Below, in pieces: positions 34,458-42,870 of a stretch of 64,000 bases of DNA. Below the pieces are notes generated by a model. That model was not told the DNA's origin and did no database searches. It worked only from the letters and a program-made list of their open reading frames with translations. The translations under genes and the position numbers were made by a program. This DNA is from Solimonas thermocellulolyticum (GTDB taxonomy: Bacteria; Pseudomonadota; Gammaproteobacteria; Nevskiales; Nevskiaceae), in the NCBI RefSeq assembly GCF_040327995.1, contig NZ_JBEPIJ010000006.1:124001-188000 (forward strand), in the 5' to 3' direction. The first letter of the stretch is position 1. Each line of letters starts with the position of its first letter.

Positions 34458-37400
34458 TCAGAAGCGCGTGCTCAGGCGTAAATATGGCTGCAGCCCCGGC
34501 GCCTCGTAGAGCGTGCCGGGATAGCTGTTGGCGAAGGCCGTGTAGGACACCGGCGGCTGCTGGTCGAACAAATTGATTACGCCGACGAGGAGCTGCGTCT
34601 GCCAATCCGGGATTTCCAGGCCGACCTGGACGTTGTGATAGAACACGTCGCCGAGCTCGTTGGTCGAGTCGTCGTTGCCGTCGGACAGATCCGGGTCCGG
34701 ATCCGAGCAGACCCCGATGTCGCGCAGCGAGGGTTCGATACCGTCATTGCAGAACTCTGTCGTGCTGCGGATGTAGCGCACTATCCAGCTCGCGCTCCAG
34801 ACGTCACGCGTCCAGGCGATGCCGAGGTTGGCCTTGACCCGCGGCAGCGGCGTGTCACCGAAGTTCTGGCCGGCGCCAGGGAACTTCTGCTCGCTGCCGT
34901 CCACAGTCGGCAGGAAGCTGTCGTAGTTGATCAGATACTGCGAGTCGAACGTCAGCTTGAAGGTGCCCAGGCCCTCGACCAGACGTTCGATCGGCAGCCG
35001 GTACTCGAGGTTGAAATCGACGCCGGAGGTTTCCAGGCGCGAGAAGTTGAACGTCGCGGCGCGGATGAACTGGATGCTGCCGGTGCCGTTGTTGTTGCGA
35101 ACGACGAAGTCGCAGACCTCGGGGCGCCCGCTGGTGCGCTCGGCGTTGTAGCAGACGTCGAGGATGAAGTCCGGGCCCAGGTTGGTGATGAAGTCGTCGA
35201 GCTTGATGTTGAAGTAGTCGACGGTGACCCCCAGATCGGGCGCGAAGTCCGGGCTCCAGACGATGCCGGCGGTGATGGTGTCCGCCGTCTCTGGATCGAG
35301 ATCGCGGTTGCCGGAGAACTTGGTCAGGATCTGCGAAGACAACTGATCCGCATCGGTGACGCCGTCCTCGGCACAGTTGGCCTCGGCATTGCTCCCCGGC
35401 AGCGGATCGACGCAGGGATCGTCGAGCGCGGGGTAGCTGTCGGCCTCGCCGAGATAAAGATCGGTGAGCGAGGGCGCCCGGAAGGCCTGCGAGACGGTGC
35501 CGCGCAGCATCAGGCTCGCGATCGGCTTGTAGCGCAGCGACACCTTGCCGGTGGTCGCCGGGTCGAAGGTGTTGTAGCGGGTGTAACGGCCGGCGAGTGA
35601 CAGGCCCAGCTCCTCGGCGTACGGCAGGCCCGCGAGGATCGGCAGATCGAATTCGAGATAAGCCTCGCTGGCATAGTAACGGCCCTCGGTGCGGCGGCGG
35701 ATGTTGGTGCTGCTGATGCCAGCCTCGACGAAGGGATCGGGCTGTTCGGTGAACTGGTCGCTGCGGTACTCCACGCCGGCGGCGACCCCCAGCGGCGCGG
35801 CGAGTCCCGGCACGGAGAAGAAGGTGGCCGCATTGGCGTACAGATCCTCGGTCTGCGCCTGCTCGTAGCTCGATGCGGTGTAGCTGATGTAGTTCGCCAT
35901 CTCCGGGGTGATGCTGCCCGGACCGCCGAACAGATTGAGCGGCACGCAGGGCGCGACGCAGTCGGCGTCCGGACCGATCGCGCGCGCCAGGCGCTCGATG
36001 TTGACGTCACCGCGGTGCACGTTGGTGTTATCCGAGCGGCCGAGTGAATAGCCGGCATCCCAGTTCACCGAGGTGTTCAAGATGTCGACGAGGCCGTCGA
36101 CGCTGGCGCGCGCAAAGATAGTCTTTTTGTCGCGGCCGAGAAAGCGCGGTCCGAGTTCGACCAGACGCCGGGCGAGGATGCCGGTGCCGATCAGACCGTC
36201 CTCGCCAGTGCGGCCGATGTCCTGATCGAAGGGGTTGAAGCGCTGGTCGGCAGCGATGTAGATGCTGTTGTATGGCGGGAACAGTAGATCGCCGAACAGC
36301 AGGGGCGTCTCCGCAAGCTGGCGCTCGGTCTTGCTGTTGTTGTAGAGCAGCAGGAGGTTGAAGCGCAGACCGTCGGTGAACGCGTGGCTGGCCTTGCCGA
36401 ACAGCGTGGTCTGCTCGAATGGCGTCAGCAGGTAGTTGATCGGCGCGAAGTTGTAGGCGTCGTTGACGGCCGGATCGAGCGAGGTGTTGTTGTACGGCTC
36501 GTACAAGCCCCGCACCGTCGCCGTGGTCTCGGACGCATCCCCGATGATCGCCGGGTAGTCGAGGTCCGGGCGCAGAATCATCTGGCACAGCTGCACGCCG
36601 CCGAGCTGCGGATCGGGCAGCGGCGGCGCACCCGGGATCAGATCGCCGATGACCCCGTTGGCGACGTCGGCGGTCAGACTGGGGCACAGCTCGGTGCCGA
36701 GGATCGCGCCGTTGGCGGGAGTGGGCACAAACAACAGTGTACCGCGCGGCGTGAACAGACTGCCGCGGGTCAGGCCGGTACCGAACTTGGGCTCGCGCGA
36801 GATCGCGCGGTCGCCTGCGAACAGATCGTCCTGACGCACGAAGCTGATGTCGAAGAACATCGACGTCTGCGCGTTCGACGTCCCCACCGTGAAGTTGTAG
36901 GCCTGCTGCAAACCCTTACCGTCGTCGAAGGCCCCGGCCTGCGCGCGCACCTCGACGCCGTCGTAGTCCTTCTTGGTGATGATGTTGACCACGCCGGTGA
37001 TCGCGTCGGAACCGTAGATCGCCGAGGCGCCGTCCCTGAGGATCTCGATGCGCTCGATCACCGAGACCGGGATGGTGTTGAGGTCCACCGCGGCGAGATT
37101 CGCGAAACTGGTGCCGGCGACCCAGCGGTGGCCGTCGACGAGCACCAGCACGCGCTGCGAACCGAGGTTGCGCAGGTCGATCTCGGTGGTACCGGAGCCG
37201 CCGTTGTTGAACTGGCGGTTGAGCGCGGAACCCGCTGACGGCAGTTCCTGCAGCAGGTCGCCGATGTTGGTCAGACCGGTGCGTTCGATGTCCTCGCGGC
37301 TGACGATGGTGACCGGCTGTGCGGTCTCGAAGTCGGCGCGCCGGATGCGCGAGCCGGTGACCTCGATGGTATCGAGCCGGGCGCTGTCCTCGGGCGCGGC

Positions 37401-37646
37401 CAGGGCCTCCTCGGGCGGCGTATCGTCGCGCAGCGGCTCGACCTCGATCATCGCCGTATCGGCATCCTCCGCATCGTCCGGGGTCGGCGACGGCGCGTCA
37501 GGGACCGGCTGGACATCTCCCAGGGCCTGAATCTCCGCAGCCGCTTCGGGCGGCGTCTCGAGGCTTTCCTGAGCCGCTGCCCCCGTGATGATCATCGTCA
37601 GCAAAAGCGCCGCGACGCCCTGACCGCCCCAAACCTGCCTGCTCAT
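34458..37646 (-). CDS. Large TonB-dependent outer-membrane receptor
   Basis: The 1062-residue protein has a signal peptide (ending GAAAQ), an unusual acidic and Pro-rich extension at about residues 30-90, then the TonB-box/plug region DTIEVTGSRIRRADFETAQP, IGDLLQELPSAGSALNRQFN, RVLVLVDGHRW, and IERIEILRDGASAIYGSDAI. A 22-strand barrel follows, ending in the aromatic LRLSTRF needed for outer-membrane insertion. It imports a substrate that needs TonB energy; no neighbouring gene shows which. The second ATG (37646) is preferred: AGGGG sits 6 nt before it but directly abuts the first ATG (37652). Confidence 0.94.
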   Translation of the reverse strand: MSRQVWGGQGVAALLLTMIITGAAAQESLETPPEAAAEIQALGDVQPVPDAPSPTPDDAEDADTAMIEVEPLRDDTPPEEALAAPEDSARLDTIEVTGSRIRRADFETAQPVTIVSREDIERTGLTNIGDLLQELPSAGSALNRQFNNGGSGTTEIDLRNLGSQRVLVLVDGHRWVAGTSFANLAAVDLNTIPVSVIERIEILRDGASAIYGSDAITGVVNIITKKDYDGVEVRAQAGAFDDGKGLQQAYNFTVGTSNAQTSMFFDISFVRQDDLFAGDRAISREPKFGTGLTRGSLFTPRGTLLFVPTPANGAILGTELCPSLTADVANGVIGDLIPGAPPLPDPQLGGVQLCQMILRPDLDYPAIIGDASETTATVRGLYEPYNNTSLDPAVNDAYNFAPINYLLTPFEQTTLFGKASHAFTDGLRFNLLLLYNNSKTERQLAETPLLFGDLLFPPYNSIYIAADQRFNPFDQDIGRTGEDGLIGTGILARRLVELGPRFLGRDKKTIFARASVDGLVDILNTSVNWDAGYSLGRSDNTNVHRGDVNIERLARAIGPDADCVAPCVPLNLFGGPGSITPEMANYISYTASSYEQAQTEDLYANAATFFSVPGLAAPLGVAAGVEYRSDQFTEQPDPFVEAGISSTNIRRRTEGRYYASEAYLEFDLPILAGLPYAEELGLSLAGRYTRYNTFDPATTGKVSLRYKPIASLMLRGTVSQAFRAPSLTDLYLGEADSYPALDDPCVDPLPGSNAEANCAEDGVTDADQLSSQILTKFSGNRDLDPETADTITAGIVWSPDFAPDLGVTVDYFNIKLDDFITNLGPDFILDVCYNAERTSGRPEVCDFVVRNNNGTGSIQFIRAATFNFSRLETSGVDFNLEYRLPIERLVEGLGTFKLTFDSQYLINYDSFLPTVDGSEQKFPGAGQNFGDTPLPRVKANLGIAWTRDVWSASWIVRYIRSTTEFCNDGIEPSLRDIGVCSDPDPDLSDGNDDSTNELGDVFYHNVQVGLEIPDWQTQLLVGVINLFDQQPPVSYTAFANSYPGTLYEAPGLQPYLRLSTRF

Positions 37647-37706
37647 GTACATCCCCTGTCGATCACGCTGGGACCCCCGTCGAAGAGGGCCGACAATGTC
37701 GTCATT

Positions 37707-37724
37707 TTACGCACGGTAACGTAA
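37707..37724. promoter_or_regulatory. Inverted repeat upstream of the TonB receptor gene
   Basis: TTACG (37707-37711) and CGTAA (37720-37724) are inverted around 8 nt. On the minus strand the left arm overlaps a TAAAAT -10-like box, about 60 bp before the receptor start. A regulator bound here would block the receptor promoter; the regulator is unknown. Confidence 0.35.
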
Positions 37725-37819
37725 GCCGTTGCTGATGTCGCGCGGGTTTTCCCCCAAGCTCCGTCGCCGCATCGCTGGCCGGTAAGATGCGTCCCCGCCC
37801 GTCTGGATGCCCGATTCCG

Positions 37820-38611
37820 ATGATCTTTCGTGAACTGCTGGACAGCCTGCGCCGCGACGACGAGGGGTGGCAGGTCGCTGTCGGCGAGGATTGGTTGCAG
37901 GGCCGCACCGCCTTCGGTGGTCTACAGGCGGCGCTGTGCGTGCGCGCGCTACGCGATCACGTCCCCGCCGACCTGCCCCTGCGTGCGCTGCAGACGACCT
38001 TCGTCGCGCCGGTGCCGGCGGGCATGGTACGCCTGCAGGGGCGCGTGCTGCGCATCGGCGGCTTCACCGTGCACGCCGAATGCCGCATCGTGGACGGCGA
38101 GCAGACGCTGTGTCTGGTGGTCGCGATCTTCGGCAAGTCGCGGGGATCGGAACTCGCCATCGCGCCGCCTCAGCCGGATGCTGGGCGCGCCGCCGACGGT
38201 GGACGTGAGTTCCGGTACGTCGAGGGCGTGACGCCGGCGTTCACGCAGCATTTCGTGATGCGCTGGTCGCAGGGCGGCTTTCCGTTCCAGGGCGCGAGCG
38301 AGCCGCGCACCTGCATTCATGTGCGCCACCGCGAGGCACAGGCGCTCGACGAGACGCATCTGATCGCGCTCGCCGACACCGTGCCTTCGCCGGGGCTGTC
38401 GGTGCTGCGCAAGCGCGCGATGGCCAGCTCGATGACCTGGACGCTGGAGCTGTTCGATCAGCGCACGCAGTTTGCGTTCGATGCGTTCTGGCGCATGGAT
38501 ACCGAGGTGACCGCCGGCGCGGACGGCTATCTCGGCCAGAGCGCGCAACTGTGGACGCCGGATGGCAGACTCGCCGCACTGAGCCGGCAGTCGGTCGTCG
38601 TCTTCGGCTGA
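37820..38611 (+). CDS. Acyl-CoA thioesterase-like (double hotdog, TesB-type)
   Basis: The 263-residue product has TAFGGLQAALCVRALRDHVP and FVAPVPAGMVRLQGRVLRIG in the first hotdog, and PSPGLSVLRKRAMASSMTWT plus GYLGQSAQLWTPDGRLAAL in the second; this is the layout of 4HBT_3/TesB-like thioesterases of about 260 residues. It probably hydrolyses acyl-CoA thioesters. An in-frame ATG at 37787 would add a Pro/Arg-rich leader; 37820 is where family similarity starts. It is the first of a rightward gene run and is divergent from the TonB receptor. Confidence 0.85.
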   Translation: MIFRELLDSLRRDDEGWQVAVGEDWLQGRTAFGGLQAALCVRALRDHVPADLPLRALQTTFVAPVPAGMVRLQGRVLRIGGFTVHAECRIVDGEQTLCLVVAIFGKSRGSELAIAPPQPDAGRAADGGREFRYVEGVTPAFTQHFVMRWSQGGFPFQGASEPRTCIHVRHREAQALDETHLIALADTVPSPGLSVLRKRAMASSMTWTLELFDQRTQFAFDAFWRMDTEVTAGADGYLGQSAQLWTPDGRLAALSRQSVVVFG

Positions 38612-38673
38612 TGCGACGTCCGCATGCGCGGCGACCTCGATCGAGTGCTTGCCCGCCAAGTTGGGAGATTCCG

Positions 38674-39492
38674 ATGCTGCGCAAACCCTTTGCCCGTCTC
38701 GCCTCGCGGCTGCTGCTCGCCGCCGGTGCGATGATCGTTCTGCCGGCGCCCGCCGCCGTCGTCGAAAAGGCCGTCGACTACGAGATCGACGGCGTCACGC
38801 ATCGCGGTTACTTCTACTTCGACGACACCGTGAAGACCGCGCGAGCGCTGGTGCTCTTGGTGCCCAACTGGCTCGGCACCAACGCGACCAACCGCCGGCA
38901 GGCTGCCGAGATCGCCGGACAGCGCTACGTGGTCTTCGTCGCCGACATGTACGGCGCCGAGCGCCAGCCGGCCGACCCCCAGGCCGCTGGCAAGGCGGTG
39001 CAGGCGCTTTACGGCAACCGCGCCTTGCTGCGCGCACGCGCTACGGCCGCGCATGCCGCGGCGGTCCAAGCGGCGCCCGCGCTCGGCGTGCCGGCCGACG
39101 TATCCAAGGTGGCGGCGATCGGCTTTTGCTTCGGCGGCGCCACCGTGCTCGAACTCGCGCGCACCGGCATCGACATCGCCGCTGCGGTATCTCTGCACGG
39201 CAACCTGTCGCTGCCGGGCACGATCGAGAACGCGCCGATCCGCGCGCGCATCCTGGCGCTGCACGGCGACGCCGACCCCTACGTGCCGGCCGAACAGGTC
39301 GAGGCCTTCGTCAAGGAAATGCGCGCGGCCGATGTCGACTGGCAACTGGTGAGCTACGGCGGCGCGGTCCATTCCTTCACCGACCCCGATGCCAACATGC
39401 CGGGCCAGGCGATGTACGACGCCAAGATTGCCCGGCGCGCCTTCGCGACGATGCACGATTTTCTCGCCGAGGCCTTCGCCAGCGTCGACTGA
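38674..39492 (+). CDS. Exported dienelactone hydrolase-family protein
   Basis: This 272-residue alpha/beta hydrolase has a signal peptide (LLLAAGAMIVLPAPAAVV) and dienelactone-hydrolase marks: nucleophile Cys152 in GFCFGG, Asp in HGDADPYVP and His in GAVHSFTD. DLHs open lactone rings, but the family has many other ester substrates. A periplasmic location is unusual for classical DLH. GGGAGA precedes the start at 38674. Substrate unknown. Confidence 0.88.
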   Translation: MLRKPFARLASRLLLAAGAMIVLPAPAAVVEKAVDYEIDGVTHRGYFYFDDTVKTARALVLLVPNWLGTNATNRRQAAEIAGQRYVVFVADMYGAERQPADPQAAGKAVQALYGNRALLRARATAAHAAAVQAAPALGVPADVSKVAAIGFCFGGATVLELARTGIDIAAAVSLHGNLSLPGTIENAPIRARILALHGDADPYVPAEQVEAFVKEMRAADVDWQLVSYGGAVHSFTDPDANMPGQAMYDAKIARRAFATMHDFLAEAFASVD

Positions 39493-39578
39493 TCCAAGAC
39501 CGGTGTGCGCGCGGCCGACGCTTGGACAGCGCCGGCGCCCTCGATGACAATGCAACCGGTCGACCGGAGTACCGCGCG

Positions 39579-39842
39579 ATGAACCGCCAGCGACTGCAAG
39601 AGCACCTCGATGCGCTACGCGCCGAGCTGGAACGTCTACCAGCACAAGCGCCGGGTCGCGAGCGCCTGCGCCAGCTGGTCGAACGCATCGACGCGCAGCT
39701 CGATGAGCAACGCGACAGCGAACCGCACGAGTCTTTCCTGAGCGGCGTCCGCGAGGCCGTGGCCGATTTCGAAGCCGAGCATCCGCGCGCCGCCGGCTTG
39801 CTGCGCCGCTTGGTCGACACCCTCAGCTCGATGGGGATCTAA
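39579..39842 (+). CDS. DUF4404 family small helical protein
   Basis: The 87-residue, mostly helical protein starts MNRQRLQEHLDALRAELERL and ends AVADFEAEHPRAAGLLRRLV then DTLSSMGI, matching the DUF4404 family of gammaproteobacteria. It is acidic, soluble and of unknown role. It follows the hydrolase by 86 bp and precedes a Lys-rich protein gene by 74 bp. Confidence 0.85.
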   Translation: MNRQRLQEHLDALRAELERLPAQAPGRERLRQLVERIDAQLDEQRDSEPHESFLSGVREAVADFEAEHPRAAGLLRRLVDTLSSMGI

Positions 39843-39916
39843 AGCCACGCGCGGCGCTGGCGTCGCGCGCACAATCTGCCTATGCTCGTAGCTCCACCGC
39901 TCAGGGAGTCAAACGC

Positions 39917-40252
39917 ATGGCCACGCAAGGTTTCGAGTCGCAACTCAAGGCGTTCCGCAAGAAACTCGATTCGGTTGCCGCATCGCGCAAGAAGCAGATC
40001 GCCGCGCTGCGCGCCAAGGCAGCGGAGGCGGCGCTGAACTGGGTGATGTCGCACGAAGACCGCGTCAACCAGTTCAAGCGCGCGGTCAAGGGCACGCCGG
40101 TCGCCGGTGCGGTCGACAAGCTGCTCGATCTGCTCAAGTCCGAAGCCCAGCCGAACAAGCCGGCGAAGAAGGCCGCGAAGAAGGCGCCGGCCAAAAAAGC
40201 GACCAAGAGAGCCGCGAAAAAGGCACCGAGCAAGACTGCCCCAACGTCCTGA
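39917..40252 (+). CDS. Histone H1-like Lys/Ala-rich tail protein
   Basis: The 111-residue product has a helical, charged N-terminal part (FESQLKAFRKKLDSVAASRK) and a C-terminal tail made of repeats of PAKKA / KKAPAKK / KRAAKKA type (residues about 82-105), typical of bacterial histone H1-like and AlgP-like DNA-binding tails. The tail would bind nucleic acid or polyphosphate non-specifically. No close named family. A strong terminator with a UUCG tetraloop follows directly, so the gene ends a transcript. Confidence 0.8.
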   Translation: MATQGFESQLKAFRKKLDSVAASRKKQIAALRAKAAEAALNWVMSHEDRVNQFKRAVKGTPVAGAVDKLLDLLKSEAQPNKPAKKAAKKAPAKKATKRAAKKAPSKTAPTS

Positions 40253-40272
40253 AGCCGGTCCGCAGCACGTTC

Positions 40273-40298
40273 AAAGCCGTCGTTCGCGACGGCTTTTT
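40273..40298 (+). terminator. Strong intrinsic terminator with TTCG tetraloop
   Basis: AAAGCCGTCG-TTCG-CGACGGC followed by TTTTT: a 7-bp perfect stem closed by an extra-stable tetraloop, 20 bp after the Lys-rich gene. On the other strand the AAA gives only TTT, so termination there would be weaker, though it lies just past the convergent MFS gene. Confidence 0.92.
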
Positions 40299-40301
40299 CG
40301 T

Positions 40302-41477
40302 TCAGGCACGCGTGCGCAGGCCGAGCACGCCGGCCACGGCGATCGCGCCGGCGGCGATCGACAGCCACAGCGCCGCCGCGCCCCAGTGATCGAGGGCGAC
40401 ACCGAACAGCATGGGCGCCGTGGCCTGGGCCAGCCGCGCCGGCGCTTCGAGTAGGCCAGCGCGGCGACCGAAGCCTGTGGTGCCGAACAGCGCCAGCGGC
40501 AGCGTGCCCTTGACGATGGTCATGATGCCCACACCGGCGCCGTGCAGCGCCGCGAACGTGAATGCCAGCGGCCCGCCGAACAGCGCGAACAGCATCGCGC
40601 CCAGCGGGTGCAGCACGCTGGACAGCCGCGCCGTCGCCAGCGGATGCAGCCGCGACAACCAGCCGGCCTCGACCACGCGCCCGACCACCTGCGCGATGCC
40701 GACCAGCGACGCCGCCGCGACCGCCTGCGCGGGGCTGCAACCGCCGAGTTCGAGCAGTCGCGGCAGGTGCGTGGCCATCGCTGCGAAGACGAAGCCGCTG
40801 GCGGTGAACACCAGCGCCAGCAACCACAGGGTCCGCGGCGGCGGTACGCCGACGCCGTCGCCGGCGGCCGCCGCCGCCACTGCGGGATGCGCAGACATCG
40901 GTGGCGACGGCGGCAGCAGCCAGGCGTGGATGCCGGCGCCAACCGTCAGATGCAGCACGGCCCAGACCACGCAGGCGGCGCGCCAGCCGGCCTCGGCCTC
41001 GATCGCCGCAGTCAGCGGCCAACTGATCGTGCTGGCGAAGCCGGCGATCAGGGTGATGCCGACGATCGCCCGCCGCGCGCGTGCACCGTAAAGCCCGACC
41101 ATGGTCGAAAACGCCGCGTCGTATAGCCCCATCGGCATCGCCGCGCCCATCAACAGCCAGCCGAGCAGCAGACTCCAGCGATCCTCTGCGAGCGCGAGCA
41201 CGATCAGCGCCAGCGCGAACAGCGCGTTGGACGCGAGCAGCACGCATCGGCCGCCATGGCGGTCGATGCGCGCACCGGCGAAAGGGCCGAGCATCGCGGC
41301 GACCAGCAGCGCGCCGGAGAAGCTCGCGTAAACCCACAGCGGCGCAAGGTCCATATCCGCGGCCATCGGCCGCGCAAGTATCGCCAGCAGGTAATAGCTG
41401 CTGCCCCAGGCCAGCAGTTGCCCGGCGCCGGCGGCGACGACGACGCGCCAGGCCGGCGACGACGGTGTCGCGCTCAA
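40302..41477 (-). CDS. MFS transporter
   Basis: The 391-residue protein has about 12 hydrophobic segments and MFS features (AGARIDRHGGRCVLLASNAL between TM2 and TM3 is the A-motif position). The middle loop at about 195-215 is Pro/Ala-rich. The start is TTG 41477, overlapping the hydrolase stop (TTGA), since no ATG lies near the family start. It exports or imports an unidentified small molecule; the hydrolase upstream may act on the same compound. Confidence 0.85.
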   Translation of the reverse strand: MSATPSSPAWRVVVAAGAGQLLAWGSSYYLLAILARPMAADMDLAPLWVYASFSGALLVAAMLGPFAGARIDRHGGRCVLLASNALFALALIVLALAEDRWSLLLGWLLMGAAMPMGLYDAAFSTMVGLYGARARRAIVGITLIAGFASTISWPLTAAIEAEAGWRAACVVWAVLHLTVGAGIHAWLLPPSPPMSAHPAVAAAAAGDGVGVPPPRTLWLLALVFTASGFVFAAMATHLPRLLELGGCSPAQAVAAASLVGIAQVVGRVVEAGWLSRLHPLATARLSSVLHPLGAMLFALFGGPLAFTFAALHGAGVGIMTIVKGTLPLALFGTTGFGRRAGLLEAPARLAQATAPMLFGVALDHWGAAALWLSIAAGAIAVAGVLGLRTRA

Positions 41478-42385
41478 GCGCAGCGCTGCTGCGGCGGGTC
41501 CGCGACGCCGCCGAGGTGGTCGAGAATCAGGCGCTCGATGCGCGGCAACAGCGCCCGTGGCAGATCGTGACCCATGCCGTCGATGATCTCCAGTTGCGCG
41601 TGCGGCAGGCGCTTTTTCAGATCGTGCGCGGCGGCGACCGGCACCAGCGGATCGTCCTTGCCATGGATGATCAGCGTCGGCGCGCGCACCTGCCTGAGCA
41701 AGGACGCGCGGCTGCCCGAAGCCATGATCGCGCTGAGCTGACGCACGAAGCCCTGCGGATGCACGTTGCGGTCGATCTGGCGGACCACCTTGTCACGCAG
41801 GTCCGCCTCGGCTTCCGGATAGCCCGGGCTGCCGAGAAGACGCCAGGTCTTCATGCCGTGCGCGATCAGGCCCTCGCGATCCAGACGCGCCGGTCGTTTC
41901 AGAAGGTGCAAGCGCAGATCCAGCCGCGGCCCCGGCAGCCAGGGATGGCCGCTGCTCGACATGATCGACGTCAGGCTCGCCACGCGCGGCGCATGCCGCG
42001 CAGCGAGAATCTGCGCAATCATGCCGCCCATCGACACGCCGACGACGTGCGCCCGCGCGATGTCGAGCGCATCGAGCACGCCGACCGCGTCCAGCGCCAT
42101 GTCATCGAGCCGGTACGGCGCGCGCACCGGTAGCCTCAGCGTATGGGCGATGCCGTTGCGCAGCAGCGGCGGCTTGCCCAGATGATCGAGCTTGCTCGAC
42201 AGGCCGACGTCGCGGTTGTCGAAGCGCACGACGCGATAGCCTGCCGCGGCGAGGCGTGCGCAAAAATCGTCCGGCCACAGCACCATCTGGCCACCGAGGC
42301 CCATGATCAGCAGGATCGCCGGATCCTGGGCACGACCGAAGGACTCGACCTCGATCTCGATACCGTTGGCCTGGACGCGGGGCAT
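41474..42385 (-). CDS. Alpha/beta hydrolase
   Basis: The 303-residue enzyme shows NGIEIEVESFG start, a glycine-rich oxyanion-hole region (MGLGGQMVLWP), nucleophile Ser118 in GVSMGG, Asp in HGKDDPLVP and His in GMGHDLP, so a complete catalytic triad. It is an epoxide-hydrolase/haloperoxidase-like esterase of unknown substrate. Coupled to the MFS gene downstream. The frame continues upstream to 42445 with non-family residues; ATG 42385 is preferred. Confidence 0.9.
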   Translation of the reverse strand: MPRVQANGIEIEVESFGRAQDPAILLIMGLGGQMVLWPDDFCARLAAAGYRVVRFDNRDVGLSSKLDHLGKPPLLRNGIAHTLRLPVRAPYRLDDMALDAVGVLDALDIARAHVVGVSMGGMIAQILAARHAPRVASLTSIMSSSGHPWLPGPRLDLRLHLLKRPARLDREGLIAHGMKTWRLLGSPGYPEAEADLRDKVVRQIDRNVHPQGFVRQLSAIMASGSRASLLRQVRAPTLIIHGKDDPLVPVAAAHDLKKRLPHAQLEIIDGMGHDLPRALLPRIERLILDHLGGVADPPQQRCA

Positions 42386-42870
42386 GCGTTTATTCCATGG
42401 GAGAACCGGCGCGCATTCTGGCACCAGGCGGCACCGGCACCGCATTGGCGGCGGGGTCAGTCGCCGCCGGCGCTCGGCACCGCGAGCGTCGTGCGCACAG
42501 CAGCCTCGGCAGCGCCGACGCCGGTGCGCCGATCGAGTCGATCCGCACGATCAGCACCACCATCGTGAACGCATCCATGATTGCTGGCCCGCTGGCTTGC
42601 GACCCGCCGGCAAGTGGCCAGCGTTCAGCGGACAGCGCAGCGTCGGGAGCTGCCTGACGCGGCGAATGGCCGTGAACGGCGGCGCGAGGGCAACCGGACC
42701 GATGAAGCGACGGCCGGCGGCGACCGGCGGCATTGACGCGACCGAAAACGACCACTGGTGCGGCGGTTGGCGCCGCTCGCGACCGATGGCAACCGTCCTA
42801 CACGAGGCGCTTCGTAGAGTCCGCTCGTCGGGGCAGTACCCCAAGACGCAGCAATCACGAGGAGCTCACC
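42386..42870. other. 485-bp stretch without a supported gene
   Basis: Short frames exist on both strands, but all are Arg/Ala-rich and lack recognisable domains or ribosome sites. One minus-strand frame contains MDAFTMVVLIV, which looks like the start of a small membrane protein, but the sequence after it degenerates. I see no RNA gene. It holds the promoter region of the lipoprotein gene at 42871. Confidence 0.5.

Noticed and set aside
40273..40298. TTCG hairpin as part of a repeat family
   Set aside because: Only one copy seen; T-run and position after a stop codon fit a plain terminator.
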